Of a stretch of DNA of 64,000 bases, positions 1 through 9,182 are shown piece by piece. Position numbers and translations under genes: made by a program. Origin of the DNA: JBGPLJ01 sp963826145. GTDB lineage: Bacteria; Pseudomonadota; Gammaproteobacteria; Steroidobacterales; Steroidobacteraceae. The stretch spans positions 682,001-746,000 of the forward strand of contig CAWGVW010000001.1 of assembly GCA_963826145.1 (NCBI GenBank). Direction: 5' to 3'. Every line of letters starts with the position of its first letter. Within the stretch, counting starts at the first letter, position 1. The notes under the pieces were generated by a model, which saw nothing but the letters and a program-made list of their open reading frames with translations, was not told the DNA's origin and searched no databases.

Positions 1-1241
1 TCCTCGTCGCTGTGCACCGCCGATACGAACCAGGCTTCGTAAGCGGACGGCGGCAAATACACGCCGTGCTTCAGGAGCGCATGGAAGAAGTGCGCGAAGC
101 GCTTGGCGTCCGATGCCATCGACGATGCGCAGTCGGTAACCGGCGCTGCGCTGAAATGAGCGCTCAACATGCCGCCGACCTGATTCACGACAAGCGGCAC
201 GCCATTCTCGCGGGCCGCCGCAGCGATGCCATCGCCAAGGAGCCGCGAGCGCCGATCGAGGTCCGTGTAGATGCCTGGATTTTCCTTAAGATGGCGCAGC
301 ACCTCGATTCCGGCCGAAACGGCGAGCGGATTGCCGGAGAGCGTCCCCGCCTGGTAGACGCGGCCTTCCGGTGAAATGTTGCGCATGAGGTCCGCACGGC
401 CGCCGTAGGCTGCGAGCGGCAAGCCCGCGCCGATGATCTTGCCGAGCGTGATGAGATCGGCATCGACACCATAGAGCCCTTGGGCGCCAGCCGGTCCTAC
501 GCGCAGGCCGCACATCACTTCGTCGAATATCAGGATGGCGCCGCTTGCGGTCGCAAGCTTCCGCAACCCCGCGAGAAATCCCCTGGCGGGTGGAATGCAG
601 CCCATGTTGCCCGCGACCGGCTCGACGATGATCGCCGCGAGATCCTTGCGATGCATATCGACGAGCTGCACGACGGTCGCGAGGTCGTTGTACGGCGCAA
701 TCAGGGTGTCGTTCGCGGTCGAGGCCGTAACGCCACCGCTGTTCGGCTCGCCGAGGGTGAGGGCTCCGCTGCCGGCGCGCACCAGAAAGCTGTCCGCATG
801 GCCATGGTAGCAGCCGTCGAATTTCAGGATCTTGTTGCGCCCCGTTGCGCCGCGCGCGAGCCGGATCGCGCTCATGCAGGCTTCGGTGCCGCTGTTTACG
901 AGGCGCATGCGCTCGAGATTCGGGACCATGCTGCAGAGCAGTTCTGCATATTCGACTTCGAGCGTCGTCGGCGCGCCGAAAGAGGTCGATCTGGCGGCGG
1001 CGGCATGTAACGCCTCCGTGACCAGTGGATGAGCATGGCCGAGCAGCAGGGCGCCCCAGGAGCCGACGTAGTCGAGATAGCGGCGGCCCTCGATGTCGAT
1101 GAGCCACGCACCTACTCCGCGCTCGAAGAACAATGGCGTGCCGCCGACGGCGCGCCACGCACGCACCGGAGAATTGACGCCGCCGGGGATGTGTTTTTCC
1201 GCGCGCCGCAGCCACTCGGCGTGCAGGTCGCTTTCGCTCAT
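1..1241 (-). CDS. hemL: Glutamate-1-semialdehyde 2,1-aminomutase (3' end outside window)
   Basis: PLP enzyme of the C5 haem pathway that converts glutamate-1-semialdehyde to 5-aminolevulinate in the cytoplasm. The reverse strand reads MSESDLHAEWLRRAEKHIPG, followed by GGVNSPVRAW and, further on, the PLP-lysine motif LGKIIGAGLPL, all typical of HemL. The frame stays open to the left edge, so the C-terminus is missing. The ATG shares an ATGA overlap with the hemB stop, so the two genes are almost certainly co-transcribed as hemB-hemL and translationally coupled. No frame break was seen in the visible part. Confidence 0.93.
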   Translation of the reverse strand, partial: MSESDLHAEWLRRAEKHIPGGVNSPVRAWRAVGGTPLFFERGVGAWLIDIEGRRYLDYVGSWGALLLGHAHPLVTEALHAAAARSTSFGAPTTLEVEYAELLCSMVPNLERMRLVNSGTEACMSAIRLARGATGRNKILKFDGCYHGHADSFLVRAGSGALTLGEPNSGGVTASTANDTLIAPYNDLATVVQLVDMHRKDLAAIIVEPVAGNMGCIPPARGFLAGLRKLATASGAILIFDEVMCGLRVGPAGAQGLYGVDADLITLGKIIGAGLPLAAYGGRADLMRNISPEGRVYQAGTLSGNPLAVSAGIEVLRHLKENPGIYTDLDRRSRLLGDGIAAAARENGVPLVVNQVGGMLSAHFSAAPVTDCASSMASDAKRFAHFFHALLKHGVYLPPSAYEAWFVSAVHSDE

Positions 1242-2290
1242 CCGTTCGTGCGCAGCCAGGTTGCAGCTTCCCGGGCAAAATAGCTGAGGACGATATCGGC
1301 GCCGGCCCGTCGGATCGCGATGAGGGATTCCATCATCGTGCGTTCGCGATCGGCCCAGCCGCGCTCGACGGCCGCCATGATCTGGGCGTATTCGCCGGAG
1401 ACCTGGTAAGCCGCGATCGGCGCATCGCAGACGGCCCGGATACGGGCGATGACATCGAGGTAGTAGCCGGCCGGTTTCACCATCACGATGTCGGCGCCTT
1501 CCTCAAGGTCGAGTTCGACTTCGCGCAGCGCCTCCCGAACGTTGGCGGGATTCATCTGATACGTCTTCTTGTCGCCAAATCCGGGAGCCGAGTCGAGCGC
1601 ATCCCGGAACGGCCCATAGAGGCTGCTCGCATACTTCGCGCTGTAGGCGAGGATGGCTACATCCGCATGGCCGTTTGCCTCGAGCGCTGCGCGGATCGCT
1701 CCGATGCGCCCATCCATCATGTCGCTCGGGGCGATCACGTCTGCGCCTGCATCGGCGTGCACGACGGCCATGCGAGCAAGCACTGCGTTCGTTTCATCGT
1801 TAACGATGATGCCGTCGCGCACAATGCCGTCGTGACCATGGATCGAATAGGGATCGAGTGCGACGTCGGTCATCACGCAGACGTCGGGAAAGCTCTTCTT
1901 GATCGCCCGGATGATGCGTGCATAGAACCCCTGGGGATCGAGGGCATAGCTCCCCTCATTGTCTTTGTGCTCGTCCGGAATCTTGGCGAACGGCAGGACG
2001 GCACGGACCCCCACGGCCTGCAGGGCTTCGATCTCGCCCAGGGCCTCCGTGAGGCTCAACCGGTCCACCCCGGGCAGACTCTCGATCGGATTACGGCCCG
2101 ATCTTGCGTCCGTCACAAACAAGGGAGCAACCAGTTGATCCGCGCTCAGGCGGGTTTCCTCCGCCATGGCTCGCAGCACCGCGGTGCGACGCAGGCGCCG
2201 CAAGCGCACGGCTGGAAAGCGGCCCCGGAAGGGGTCCAATTCGCCTGCTGGAGCCCCGTGACGGGCTGGACTGCGAGTGAGTTCGTCCAT
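1238..2290 (-). CDS. hemB: Delta-aminolevulinic acid dehydratase (porphobilinogen synthase)
   Basis: Condenses two 5-aminolevulinate molecules to porphobilinogen, the step after HemL. Both active-site lysine motifs are present (AYSAKYASSLYGPF and VMVKPAGYYLD). The metal region reads DVALDPYSIHGHDG, without the cysteine triad of zinc enzymes, so this is the magnesium-dependent subclass also found in Pseudomonas. The start at 2290 (MDELTRS) gives about 350 aa, close to the family length; an in-frame ATG at 2323 would add 11 residues and cannot be excluded. Neither start has a strong Shine-Dalgarno sequence. Confidence 0.93.
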   Translation of the reverse strand: MDELTRSPARHGAPAGELDPFRGRFPAVRLRRLRRTAVLRAMAEETRLSADQLVAPLFVTDARSGRNPIESLPGVDRLSLTEALGEIEALQAVGVRAVLPFAKIPDEHKDNEGSYALDPQGFYARIIRAIKKSFPDVCVMTDVALDPYSIHGHDGIVRDGIIVNDETNAVLARMAVVHADAGADVIAPSDMMDGRIGAIRAALEANGHADVAILAYSAKYASSLYGPFRDALDSAPGFGDKKTYQMNPANVREALREVELDLEEGADIVMVKPAGYYLDVIARIRAVCDAPIAAYQVSGEYAQIMAAVERGWADRERTMMESLIAIRRAGADIVLSYFAREAATWLRTNG

Positions 2291-2425
2291 GTGCCGATTC
2301 TCGGGTCGGGCGGGCTGGGGCATGTCACCGAACGGTCAGGTGGGGTGCGACCGGGTCTCAGTTTATAGCCATCCTGGGCCCAGTTGGGCCATGCTCGATG
2401 GTTACATGCTCATAACGGACTGGTA

Positions 2426-2455
2426 TTGGCCCCCCGGGAGGTCGATTTCTATAGT
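2426..2455 (+). promoter_or_regulatory. Possible cysI promoter (TTGGCC, 18 bp, TATAGT)
   Basis: A good -10 match, TATAGT at 2450-2455, lies 18 bp after TTGGCC at 2426-2431. Only 8 bases separate the -10 box from the cysI ATG, which would make the message leaderless or nearly so. The call rests on pattern matching only. Confidence 0.35.
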
Positions 2456-2463
2456 CCGGCGTC

Positions 2464-4131
2464 ATGTACCGGTACGACGTCATCGACACGACGCTGGTGC
2501 GCGAACGCGTCGCGCAGTTCCGCGGCCAGACGGAACGGTTCCTGGCGGGCCGGCTCACCGAGGATGAATTCCGCCCGCTGCGCCTGCGCAACGGCCTTTA
2601 CATTCAACGCCATGCGCCGATGTTGCGCATCGCGATTCCCTACGGGCTCCTGAACACGAAGCAGCTGCGGACGCTGGCGAACATCGCTCGCAAGTATGAC
2701 CGGGGCTACGGTCACTTCACGACCCGCCAGAACCTGCAGCTCAACTGGCCCAAACTCGAGGACGTGCCGGACATTCTGGCTGACCTCGCCGAGGTCGAGA
2801 TGCATGCGATGCAGACGAGCGGCAACTGCATCCGCAACGTCACGAGCGATCATCTCGCGGGCGTCGCGCCCGATGAGATCACGGATCCGCGGCCGTACTG
2901 CGAAATCATCCGCCAGTGGTCGACGCTGAATCCCGAGTTCACCTATCTGCCCCGCAAATTCAAGATTGCGGTGACGGCGTCGGCACAGGATCGCGCCGCC
3001 TCGCAGGTGCACGATGTCGGCGTGCACATCGTTCGCAATGCCGCGGGACAGATTGGCTATGAAATTCTCGTGGGCGGGGGCCTTGGCCGCACGCCGATCC
3101 TCGGACAGGTGATCCGTCCGTTCCTCCCTGAAGAGGATCTGCTCTCCTATCTGGAAGCCATCCTGCGCGTCTACAACCTGCTCGGCCGGCGCGACAACAT
3201 CCACAAGGCACGCATCAAGATCCTCGTGAAGGCGCAGGGGATCGAAAAGTTTCGCGCGATGGTCGAGGAGGAATGGCTGGCGATGGATCGTGCAGCGCTG
3301 CGCCTGACGTCCGTGCAAATTCGCGCGATGCAGAGCTTTTTCGTTCCACCCGCTTACGAGACACTGCACGCGCAACCGAGTCCCGTCGCATCGGAGGCCG
3401 CCTATCAGGCCTGGCATCGGTACAACACGCGCGCGCATAAGGTCGCCGGCTACCGCGCGGTCTTCATCTCGCTGAAGGCACGCGGGCAGGCGCCCGGCGA
3501 CGCAACGACCGAACAGCTGGAGCACGTTGCCGATCTCGCCGATCGCTACAGCTTCGGCGAAGTGCGTGTCACTCATGCGCAGAATCTCGTGCTTGCCGAT
3601 GTGCGCGAGCGCGACCTGCCGGCACTCTGGCAGTGGCTCAAGGCTTCGAATCTCGCGACGCCGAACATCGGCACGCTGACGGACATCATCTGCTGCCCGG
3701 GCCTCGACTTCTGCAGCCTTGCGAATGCGGGGGCGATACCCGTCGCCAACCAGATCTGGGAGCGCTTCGCCGATCTCGACTACCAGTACGATCTCGGTGA
3801 AATCGAAATCAAGATTTCGGGCTGCATGAATGCGTGCGGCCATCATCACGTCGGCCATATCGGTATCCTCGGGGTCGATAAGAGCGGCGAGGAGTGGTAT
3901 CAGATCACGCTCGGCGGTTCGGCGAACGAACGGGCCGCGCTCGGCGAAGTCATCGGTCCGTCGGTCGCAAAGGCCGAGGTGGCGAACACGATCGCGCGGA
4001 TCCTCGACGTCTATGTCGAATTGCGGACGGATGAGGAAAGATTCGTCGACACGGTATGGCGGGTGGGGATCGAACCCTTCAAGGAGCGCGTATATGCGAC
4101 AGCTGGTGAGCATCGCCGGCGTCGTGCCTGA
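2464..4131 (+). CDS. cysI: Nitrite/sulfite reductase haemoprotein, assimilatory sulfite reductase
   Basis: Predicted to reduce sulfite to sulfide by six electrons using sirohaem and a [4Fe-4S] cluster. The ligand cysteines are visible as CCPGLDFC and, about 40 residues later, SGCMNACGHH, the paired C-x5-C and C-x3-C of the family. At 555 aa it matches the Pseudomonas-type CysI that works without a classical CysJ in the same operon. The next gene (DUF934) overlaps it by 38 bp, as in Pseudomonas. Sirohaem would come from CysG, encoded at 6499. The electron donor is not in the window. Confidence 0.92.
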   Translation: MYRYDVIDTTLVRERVAQFRGQTERFLAGRLTEDEFRPLRLRNGLYIQRHAPMLRIAIPYGLLNTKQLRTLANIARKYDRGYGHFTTRQNLQLNWPKLEDVPDILADLAEVEMHAMQTSGNCIRNVTSDHLAGVAPDEITDPRPYCEIIRQWSTLNPEFTYLPRKFKIAVTASAQDRAASQVHDVGVHIVRNAAGQIGYEILVGGGLGRTPILGQVIRPFLPEEDLLSYLEAILRVYNLLGRRDNIHKARIKILVKAQGIEKFRAMVEEEWLAMDRAALRLTSVQIRAMQSFFVPPAYETLHAQPSPVASEAAYQAWHRYNTRAHKVAGYRAVFISLKARGQAPGDATTEQLEHVADLADRYSFGEVRVTHAQNLVLADVRERDLPALWQWLKASNLATPNIGTLTDIICCPGLDFCSLANAGAIPVANQIWERFADLDYQYDLGEIEIKISGCMNACGHHHVGHIGILGVDKSGEEWYQITLGGSANERAALGEVIGPSVAKAEVANTIARILDVYVELRTDEERFVDTVWRVGIEPFKERVYATAGEHRRRRA

Positions 4132-4588
4132 TCGCTGGGTCCATCTCAGCGAACTCGCCGCGGACGCGACCGCAACCCATCTCATCGTTCCCTGGGCGGC
4201 CTGGCTGAAGTCGTCCGGGGAGTTGCGCGCGCGCGCCGAACATATCGGCGTTGCGGTCGCGCCGGAGACGCCTTTCGCCGCGCTGCGGCCGGAGCTTCCG
4301 GGCCTTGCTCTCGTCGCGATCGCGTTTCCCGGCGTCGGCGAGGGCCGCGGCTACAGTCTCGGGCGCCAGCTGCGCGAGCGCGGTCACTTTCGCGGCGAAC
4401 TGCGCGCATTCGGCGAAATCTTTCGCGATCACGTGCTTTTTCTCGCGCGCTGCGGCTTCGATTCCTTCGAGATATCGCCGCGCGAGGACGCTGACGCGGC
4501 CTTTGCGGGCCTGAAGACCTTCAGCGTGGCTTACCAGGTGCCCCGGACCGAGCCGGCAGCGCTCGGTCTGCATCGACGACAGCTTTAG
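4094..4588 (+). CDS. DUF934 family protein, CysI partner
   Basis: A 164-aa protein starting MRQLVSIAGVVPDRW, inside the last 38 bp of cysI. The family is known mainly from its constant position after cysI; its biochemical role is not settled, but the context implies sulfite reduction. The body carries the family stretch GRGYSLGRQLRERGHFRGEL and ends near FSVAYQV. No membrane span or signal peptide is seen. The gene stops 14 bp from the convergent cysB stop, so this is the end of the cysI transcript. Confidence 0.88.
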   Translation: MRQLVSIAGVVPDRWVHLSELAADATATHLIVPWAAWLKSSGELRARAEHIGVAVAPETPFAALRPELPGLALVAIAFPGVGEGRGYSLGRQLRERGHFRGELRAFGEIFRDHVLFLARCGFDSFEISPREDADAAFAGLKTFSVAYQVPRTEPAALGLHRRQL

Positions 4589-4602
4589 CCGCTGACCCGA
4601 TC

Positions 4603-5580
4603 TCAGGAATACATCGGCAGGTCGACGTCCTTGAACATGCCGTCGATCTCCTCCTGATCGTCTGCCTGCGTGGCCTTGTTGACGAGCGATCGCTCGAGAT
4701 GTGGCGCGACCTCCCGCATGAAATCGAACATGTAGCGCCTCAGGAAAGCGCCGCGCCGGAAGCCGAGCCAGGTCGTATGCGTTGGAAAGAGGTGCGTCGC
4801 CTCGATGGAAACGAGATCCGGATCCTCTTTCGGATCCATCGCCATGGCGGCGACGATCCCGACGCCGAGCCCGAGGCGGACGTAGGTCTTGATGACGTCG
4901 GCGTCGCGCGCGGTCAATGCAATCTCCGGTTCGATGTTTGCGCGCGCGAACGTGTCCTTGAGCGATGACGGCCCCGAGAGACTGAAGACATAAGTCACGA
5001 TCGGATAGGCCGCGAGCTGTTTCAGCGTCGGCTTCGTGATGGCCGCGAGCGGATGGCCCTTCGGGACCACGAGGGTGCGACACCAGCGATAGCAGGGGAG
5101 CAGCACGCAGTGGCCGAAGAGCTCCTGCGATCCGGTCGCGATCGCGAGATCCACGTGTTCGGAAGCCATCATTTCGGCGATCTGCTCCGAGGTGCCCTGG
5201 TGCAGATGCAGGCGCACGCGCGGGTAGCGCTCACGGAAGCGCTGGATCGTCTGCGGCAGCACGTAGCGGGCCTGGGTGTGGGTGGTGGCAATCGAAAGCG
5301 TGCCCTGCTGGTCGTCCCGCATTTCAAGCGATAACGACTTGATCGCCTGGATTTCCTTGAGTATGCGCTGGGCCCGCTCGATTACCCGCTGTCCGGCCTG
5401 CGTCACCCGGGTCAGCGATCGGCCCTCGCGCATGAATAGCTCGAAACCGAGTTCGTCCTCGAGGAGCTTGATCTGGCGGCTGACGCCCGGCTGCGACGTA
5501 TGCAGCTTCTCGGCCGCGGCGGAGATATTGAGTCCGCTCTCCGCGATAGCCGCCAGGTACCTCAGCTGATGCAGCTTCAT
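4603..5580 (-). CDS. cysB: LysR-type regulator of sulfur assimilation
   Basis: A 325-aa LysR protein: an N-terminal winged helix-turn-helix (MKLHQLRYLAAIAESGLN, TSQPGVSRQIKLLEDELG) and a periplasmic-binding-like effector domain. The sequence TTHTQARYVLP is characteristic of the CysB/Cbl branch, which senses N-acetylserine/O-acetylserine and activates cys genes. It is divergent from cysH across a 99-bp gap and convergent with the cysI-DUF934 pair, so it sits in the middle of its probable regulon. Confidence 0.92.
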   Translation of the reverse strand: MKLHQLRYLAAIAESGLNISAAAEKLHTSQPGVSRQIKLLEDELGFELFMREGRSLTRVTQAGQRVIERAQRILKEIQAIKSLSLEMRDDQQGTLSIATTHTQARYVLPQTIQRFRERYPRVRLHLHQGTSEQIAEMMASEHVDLAIATGSQELFGHCVLLPCYRWCRTLVVPKGHPLAAITKPTLKQLAAYPIVTYVFSLSGPSSLKDTFARANIEPEIALTARDADVIKTYVRLGLGVGIVAAMAMDPKEDPDLVSIEATHLFPTHTTWLGFRRGAFLRRYMFDFMREVAPHLERSLVNKATQADDQEEIDGMFKDVDLPMYS

Positions 5581-5653
5581 GGCCGTCTCCGCCCTTGGAT
5601 TGCAGCGCAGTATACGGTGCCGGACAAGCCATCCGGACGTGCGATACGGGTCT

Positions 5654-5676
5654 CGTTCGAGCCGATATAACGAACG
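5654..5676. promoter_or_regulatory. Interrupted palindrome between cysB and cysH, possible operator
   Basis: CGTTCG and CGAACG arms separated by 11 bp lie in the divergent cysB-cysH gap. The spacer contains a -10-like TATAA. LysR regulators commonly bind such interrupted palindromes near their own and target promoters, so this is a candidate CysB site. There is no second copy here to confirm it. Confidence 0.35.
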
Positions 5677-5679
5677 CGC

Positions 5680-6486
5680 ATGGTCTCAGAAGAACAAGTT
5701 CGTTCCGGGTCGCCGGGACCGGTTCGTATAGTCGGCCACGGTCGTAACCCAGATGTCACCATGGTCGCAGTCCCCGTCAGCCCTGTCAGCCTGAGTCCCA
5801 TCGAGCGCATTGAAGCGACGGTGCGGATCCTCGAGGAGGCGGTGCGGAACTACTCCCCGGTCTCCTACTCCTGCAGCCTCGGGCTCGAGGGAGTGGTGCT
5901 CACGGACCTCATCTGGACACGCTTTCCCGAGATCGACGTTTTCACTTTGGACACTGGCCGACTGCACGAGGAAACCCGGCTCCTGCTGGAACGCCTCGAG
6001 CTGCGCTACAAGCGCTCTATGCGCGTCGTCTACCCGGAAGCGGCGGACCTCGAGAATTATGTGGCGGCGCGCGGAATGAACGGCTTCTACAAGGGATTGG
6101 AGGAGCGCAAATCCTGCTGCTTCGTGCGCAAAGTCGCGCCATTTCGCCGCGCGATCGATGGCAAGCGCGCCTGGGTAACGGGTGTGCGCCGCTCACATTC
6201 GGAAACGCGTGCCACGGGCGACGAGATTGCCTGGGACGCCGAATACAACCTGTACAAGGTCAGCCCGCTCCTCGACTGGACGGATGCGGACATCTGGAAC
6301 TACGTGCGCGCCCACCGGGTGCCCTATAACACGCTGCACGATCGCGGCTTCACGAGCATCGGCTGCGCGCCGTGCACGCGCGCCGTGCAGCCTGGCGAGC
6401 ATCCGCGCGCCGGTCGCTGGTGGTGGGAGCAGGTCGAAACCCGGGAATGCGGGCTGCAGGGCCGTGTTCGCGCCGTCAAGCCGTAA
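5680..6486 (+). CDS. cysH: Adenylylsulfate/phosphoadenylylsulfate reductase
   Basis: Reduces APS (or PAPS) to sulfite with thioredoxin. The N-terminal PP-loop half has SYSCSLGLEGVVL. The cysteine pairs KSCCFVRK and GCAPCTRAV are the four ligands of the [4Fe-4S] cluster that marks the APS-type enzyme, and ECGLQ near the C-terminus holds the catalytic cysteine. The usual His after ECGL is Gln here. An internal ATG at 5761 (MVAVPV) would give about 241 aa and is preceded by a TATAGT box at 5727, so the true start may be there. cysG follows 12 bp downstream. Confidence 0.9.
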   Translation: MVSEEQVRSGSPGPVRIVGHGRNPDVTMVAVPVSPVSLSPIERIEATVRILEEAVRNYSPVSYSCSLGLEGVVLTDLIWTRFPEIDVFTLDTGRLHEETRLLLERLELRYKRSMRVVYPEAADLENYVAARGMNGFYKGLEERKSCCFVRKVAPFRRAIDGKRAWVTGVRRSHSETRATGDEIAWDAEYNLYKVSPLLDWTDADIWNYVRAHRVPYNTLHDRGFTSIGCAPCTRAVQPGEHPRAGRWWWEQVETRECGLQGRVRAVKP

Positions 6487-6498
6487 CGGGCCGGCAAC

Positions 6499-7932
6499 AT
6501 GGAATATCTCCCGATTTTCGTCGACTTGCGGGGCCGTCGCGTCGTCGTGGTCGGCGGTGGCGCGATCGCGCTTCGCAAGGTCGAATTGATCCGCGCGGCC
6601 GGCGCGCACGTCACCGTCGTTTCTCCCGTTCTTGCGCCGGCCATGGCCGAACTTGCTGCGAGCGGCGCCATCGGCGTCATCCACGCGCGTTTCGATTCGA
6701 CCCAGCTCGATGACGCAGCGCTTGTTGTTGCGGCGACTGACGATTCGCGGGTAAACGGCGAAGTGGCCGCCGCCGCGCGCGCGCGCGGTCTCTGGGTCAA
6801 CGTGGTCGATGATCTCCAGGAATCCACGTTCATCGTGCCCTCCATCGTCGACCGCTCGCCCATCGTCGTCGCCGTGTCATCGGGTGGTGCGAGTCCCATG
6901 CTGGCGCGAAGAATTCGCGCGCGGATCGAGGCATTGCTGCCTGCGGGGCTTGGGCGGCTTGCGGAGCTCGCGCGCCATTGGCGCAAACCGCTGAAAGAGC
7001 GTTTGAGGCGCAATGCCGATCGACGCCGCTTCTGGGACTGGTTCTACGACTCACGCCCGGCACAGGCCGCACTCGACGACGGCAGTCATGTGGCGGCACT
7101 CGATTTCGATGTCACGCTCGCTGCATTTCAGTCAGCGAAGCAACCCGAGCGCGGCGTCGTGTATCTGGTCGGTGCGGGGCCCGGCGATCCGGATCTCGTG
7201 ACGCTCAAGGCGCTCGAAGCGCTGGGTCGTGCCGACGCAATTCTTTACGACCGGCTGGTGAGCCCCGAAATCCTTGCGCGCGGTCGGCGCGACGCCGAAC
7301 GGATCTATGTCGGCAAGCAGGGCTATGGTGCCCAGGTGCAGCAGGAGGACACGACTGCGCTGCTCGTGCGCTTGGCGCGGGCGGGCAAGACCGTCGTCCG
7401 GTTGAAGGGCGGCGACCCCTTCATATTCGGCCGCGGTGGTGAAGAAGTCCTCGAGCTGGTACGTCACGGGATTGCCGTGCACGTCATTCCGGGCATCACC
7501 GCGGCGCTTGGTTGTGCCGCATCGGCGCAAATTCCCTTGACGCACCGGGCCACGGCCCACGCAGTCACTTTCGCAACGGCCCAGGCAGGCGCCGACGAGC
7601 CGGTGCACGGGCTTGGCGTCGAACGCGACGATCAGACCTGGGTGATTTACATGGGTGGCCGGCAGCTGACTGCAGTCGCCGCGCAGTTCCTGCGCTCGGG
7701 TCTCGCAAGTGACACGCCCGCCGCGGTCGTTGCTGACGGCACGCGGCCGACACAGAGAGTCATTTACGGCACGCTCGCCACAATTGCAGACCTCGCGGCT
7801 GCGCTGCCGCTGGACGCGCCGTCGCTCTTGATCGTCGGTCGTGTCGTCGAGGTAGGTCAGCAGATTGCCGTCACCGCTGCGGCGACGAGTGCACGCAGCC
7901 AGTCCAACGCCAACGCGGCATCCGCCGCCTGA
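6499..7932 (+). CDS. cysG: Sirohaem synthase (dehydrogenase/ferrochelatase plus uroporphyrinogen methyltransferase)
   Basis: A 477-aa two-module enzyme that makes sirohaem for CysI. The N-terminal precorrin-2 dehydrogenase/ferrochelatase half starts MEYLPIFVDLRGRRVVVVGG, with the Rossmann glycine motif near residues 17-22. The C-terminal SAM-dependent methyltransferase has LVGAGPGDPDLVTLKA, VVRLKGGDPFIFGRGGEE and PGITAALGCAA. It lies 12 bp after cysH and 7 bp before cysK, so it is in the same operon. The alanine-rich last 20 residues are unremarkable. Confidence 0.94.
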   Translation: MEYLPIFVDLRGRRVVVVGGGAIALRKVELIRAAGAHVTVVSPVLAPAMAELAASGAIGVIHARFDSTQLDDAALVVAATDDSRVNGEVAAAARARGLWVNVVDDLQESTFIVPSIVDRSPIVVAVSSGGASPMLARRIRARIEALLPAGLGRLAELARHWRKPLKERLRRNADRRRFWDWFYDSRPAQAALDDGSHVAALDFDVTLAAFQSAKQPERGVVYLVGAGPGDPDLVTLKALEALGRADAILYDRLVSPEILARGRRDAERIYVGKQGYGAQVQQEDTTALLVRLARAGKTVVRLKGGDPFIFGRGGEEVLELVRHGIAVHVIPGITAALGCAASAQIPLTHRATAHAVTFATAQAGADEPVHGLGVERDDQTWVIYMGGRQLTAVAAQFLRSGLASDTPAAVVADGTRPTQRVIYGTLATIADLAAALPLDAPSLLIVGRVVEVGQQIAVTAAATSARSQSNANAASAA

Positions 7933-7939
7933 AGGATCT

Positions 7940-8992
7940 ATGCGCTATCGCAGTGGCTTCTGGGATTCCGTCGGACGCACGCCGCTCATAAAGATCGAGC
8001 GCCTGAGCGCCGAAACCGGCTGCACGATCCTCGGCAAGGCCGAGTTCCTGAACCCAGGCGGTTCGGTGAAGGACCGGGCCGCGCGCGCGCTGGTCGAAGA
8101 CGCGGAGCGCCAGGGCCTGCTCGGCAAGGGCGGCACCATTGTCGAGGGGACAGCAGGCAATACCGGAATTGGCCTCGCGCATGTCAGTCTCGCCCGCGGC
8201 TACCGTTGTGTCATCGTGATGCCGGACAACCAGTCGCCTGAGAAATACGCGCTGATCCGTACACTCGGCGCCGAGCTCGAGGTGGTGAAGGCCGTCCCGT
8301 ACAGCGATCCGAATCACTACCAGCGCGTGGCGGCCCGACGCGCGACGGAAATCGTGGGCGGATACTGGGCAAACCAGTTCGACAACACTGCGAATCGCGA
8401 CGCGCACGTGCGCACGACCGGTCCCGAGATCTGGCGCGACACCAAGGGGCAGCTCGACGCGTTCGTTGCCGCGACTGGCACCGGCGGCACCCTCGGCGGT
8501 GTCTCAATGTTCCTGAAGGCGCAACGGCCGAGCGTCCGCACGGTGCTGGCGGATCCGCAGGGCAGCAGTCTCTATCGCATATTCACAACTGGCGAGCTCA
8601 AGGCGACGGGTCCAGGCTCGATCACCGAAGGTATCGGCATCGGCCGCGTGACCGCGAACCTCGCCGGTGCGCCGATCGACGAGGCGCTCTCGATCACCGA
8701 CCCCGAGACGGTGCACTTCACCTATCGCTTGCTGCGCGAGGAGGGCCTTTTCCTCGGCAGCAGCAGTGGCGTGAATGTCGCGGGCGCCGTACGCATCGCC
8801 CGGCGCCTCGGGCCGGGTCATACGATCGTGACCGTGCTCTGCGATGGCGGCTCCAAATACGGCACGCGGTTCTACGACCGGCGCTGGCTCGAGGAACGGG
8901 GTCTAGCGCAGTTCGCCGACGGCGCCACGGATTTTCCGTCCTACGAAGAGGCGGTAGTGGCTGCCCCTGCAGCGCGCCGAGCATCTGCCTGA
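7940..8992 (+). CDS. cysK: Cysteine synthase A-type PLP enzyme
   Basis: Forms cysteine from O-acetylserine and sulfide. The PLP lysine is K44 in NPGGSVKDRAA and the phosphate-binding loop is GTGGTLGG. The substrate loop reads EGTAGNTGIGLA instead of the usual EPTSGNTGIG, a variant of part of the family, so use of another acceptor cannot be ruled out. The start is the ATG at 7940, with AAGGAT just upstream; 350 aa is slightly longer than typical CysK. It is the last gene of cysH-cysG-cysK. Confidence 0.88.
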   Translation: MRYRSGFWDSVGRTPLIKIERLSAETGCTILGKAEFLNPGGSVKDRAARALVEDAERQGLLGKGGTIVEGTAGNTGIGLAHVSLARGYRCVIVMPDNQSPEKYALIRTLGAELEVVKAVPYSDPNHYQRVAARRATEIVGGYWANQFDNTANRDAHVRTTGPEIWRDTKGQLDAFVAATGTGGTLGGVSMFLKAQRPSVRTVLADPQGSSLYRIFTTGELKATGPGSITEGIGIGRVTANLAGAPIDEALSITDPETVHFTYRLLREEGLFLGSSSGVNVAGAVRIARRLGPGHTIVTVLCDGGSKYGTRFYDRRWLEERGLAQFADGATDFPSYEEAVVAAPAARRASA

Positions 8993-9099
8993 GCACTCGC
9001 GCACGCTCCGCTGTCCCGATCTCAGCACAGCGGTCGCCCGCATCGCTAACCCATTGAGGCGGCGGGCTCTCGCGCCCTGCGCCCATCCCTTCCCTCGGC

Positions 9100-9105
9100 T
9101 ATAAT
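9100..9105 (+). promoter_or_regulatory. -10 box of the tRNALeu promoter
   Basis: A perfect TATAAT followed by a GC-rich discriminator (CGCCGCCC), as seen in stringently controlled stable-RNA promoters. It lies about 80 bases before the tRNALeu gene. No convincing -35 hexamer was found at the expected distance. Confidence 0.5.
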
Positions 9106-9182
9106 CGCCGCCCTTCCGCAAGGCCCGGGTCGCATCGGGCGGCGGACTCATGACACAAGGGCCGCGCGGCCCGGCTGGACGC

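Noticed and set aside
286..1278. 330-aa minus-strand frame in the hemL region
   Set aside because: It is a shifted frame of hemL; the true hemL frame is open to the window edge and has all family motifs.
2449..4185. 578-aa minus-strand open frame opposite cysI
   Set aside because: The plus strand encodes a clear sulfite reductase with its cluster cysteines; the mirror frame is Arg/His-rich and unlike any family.
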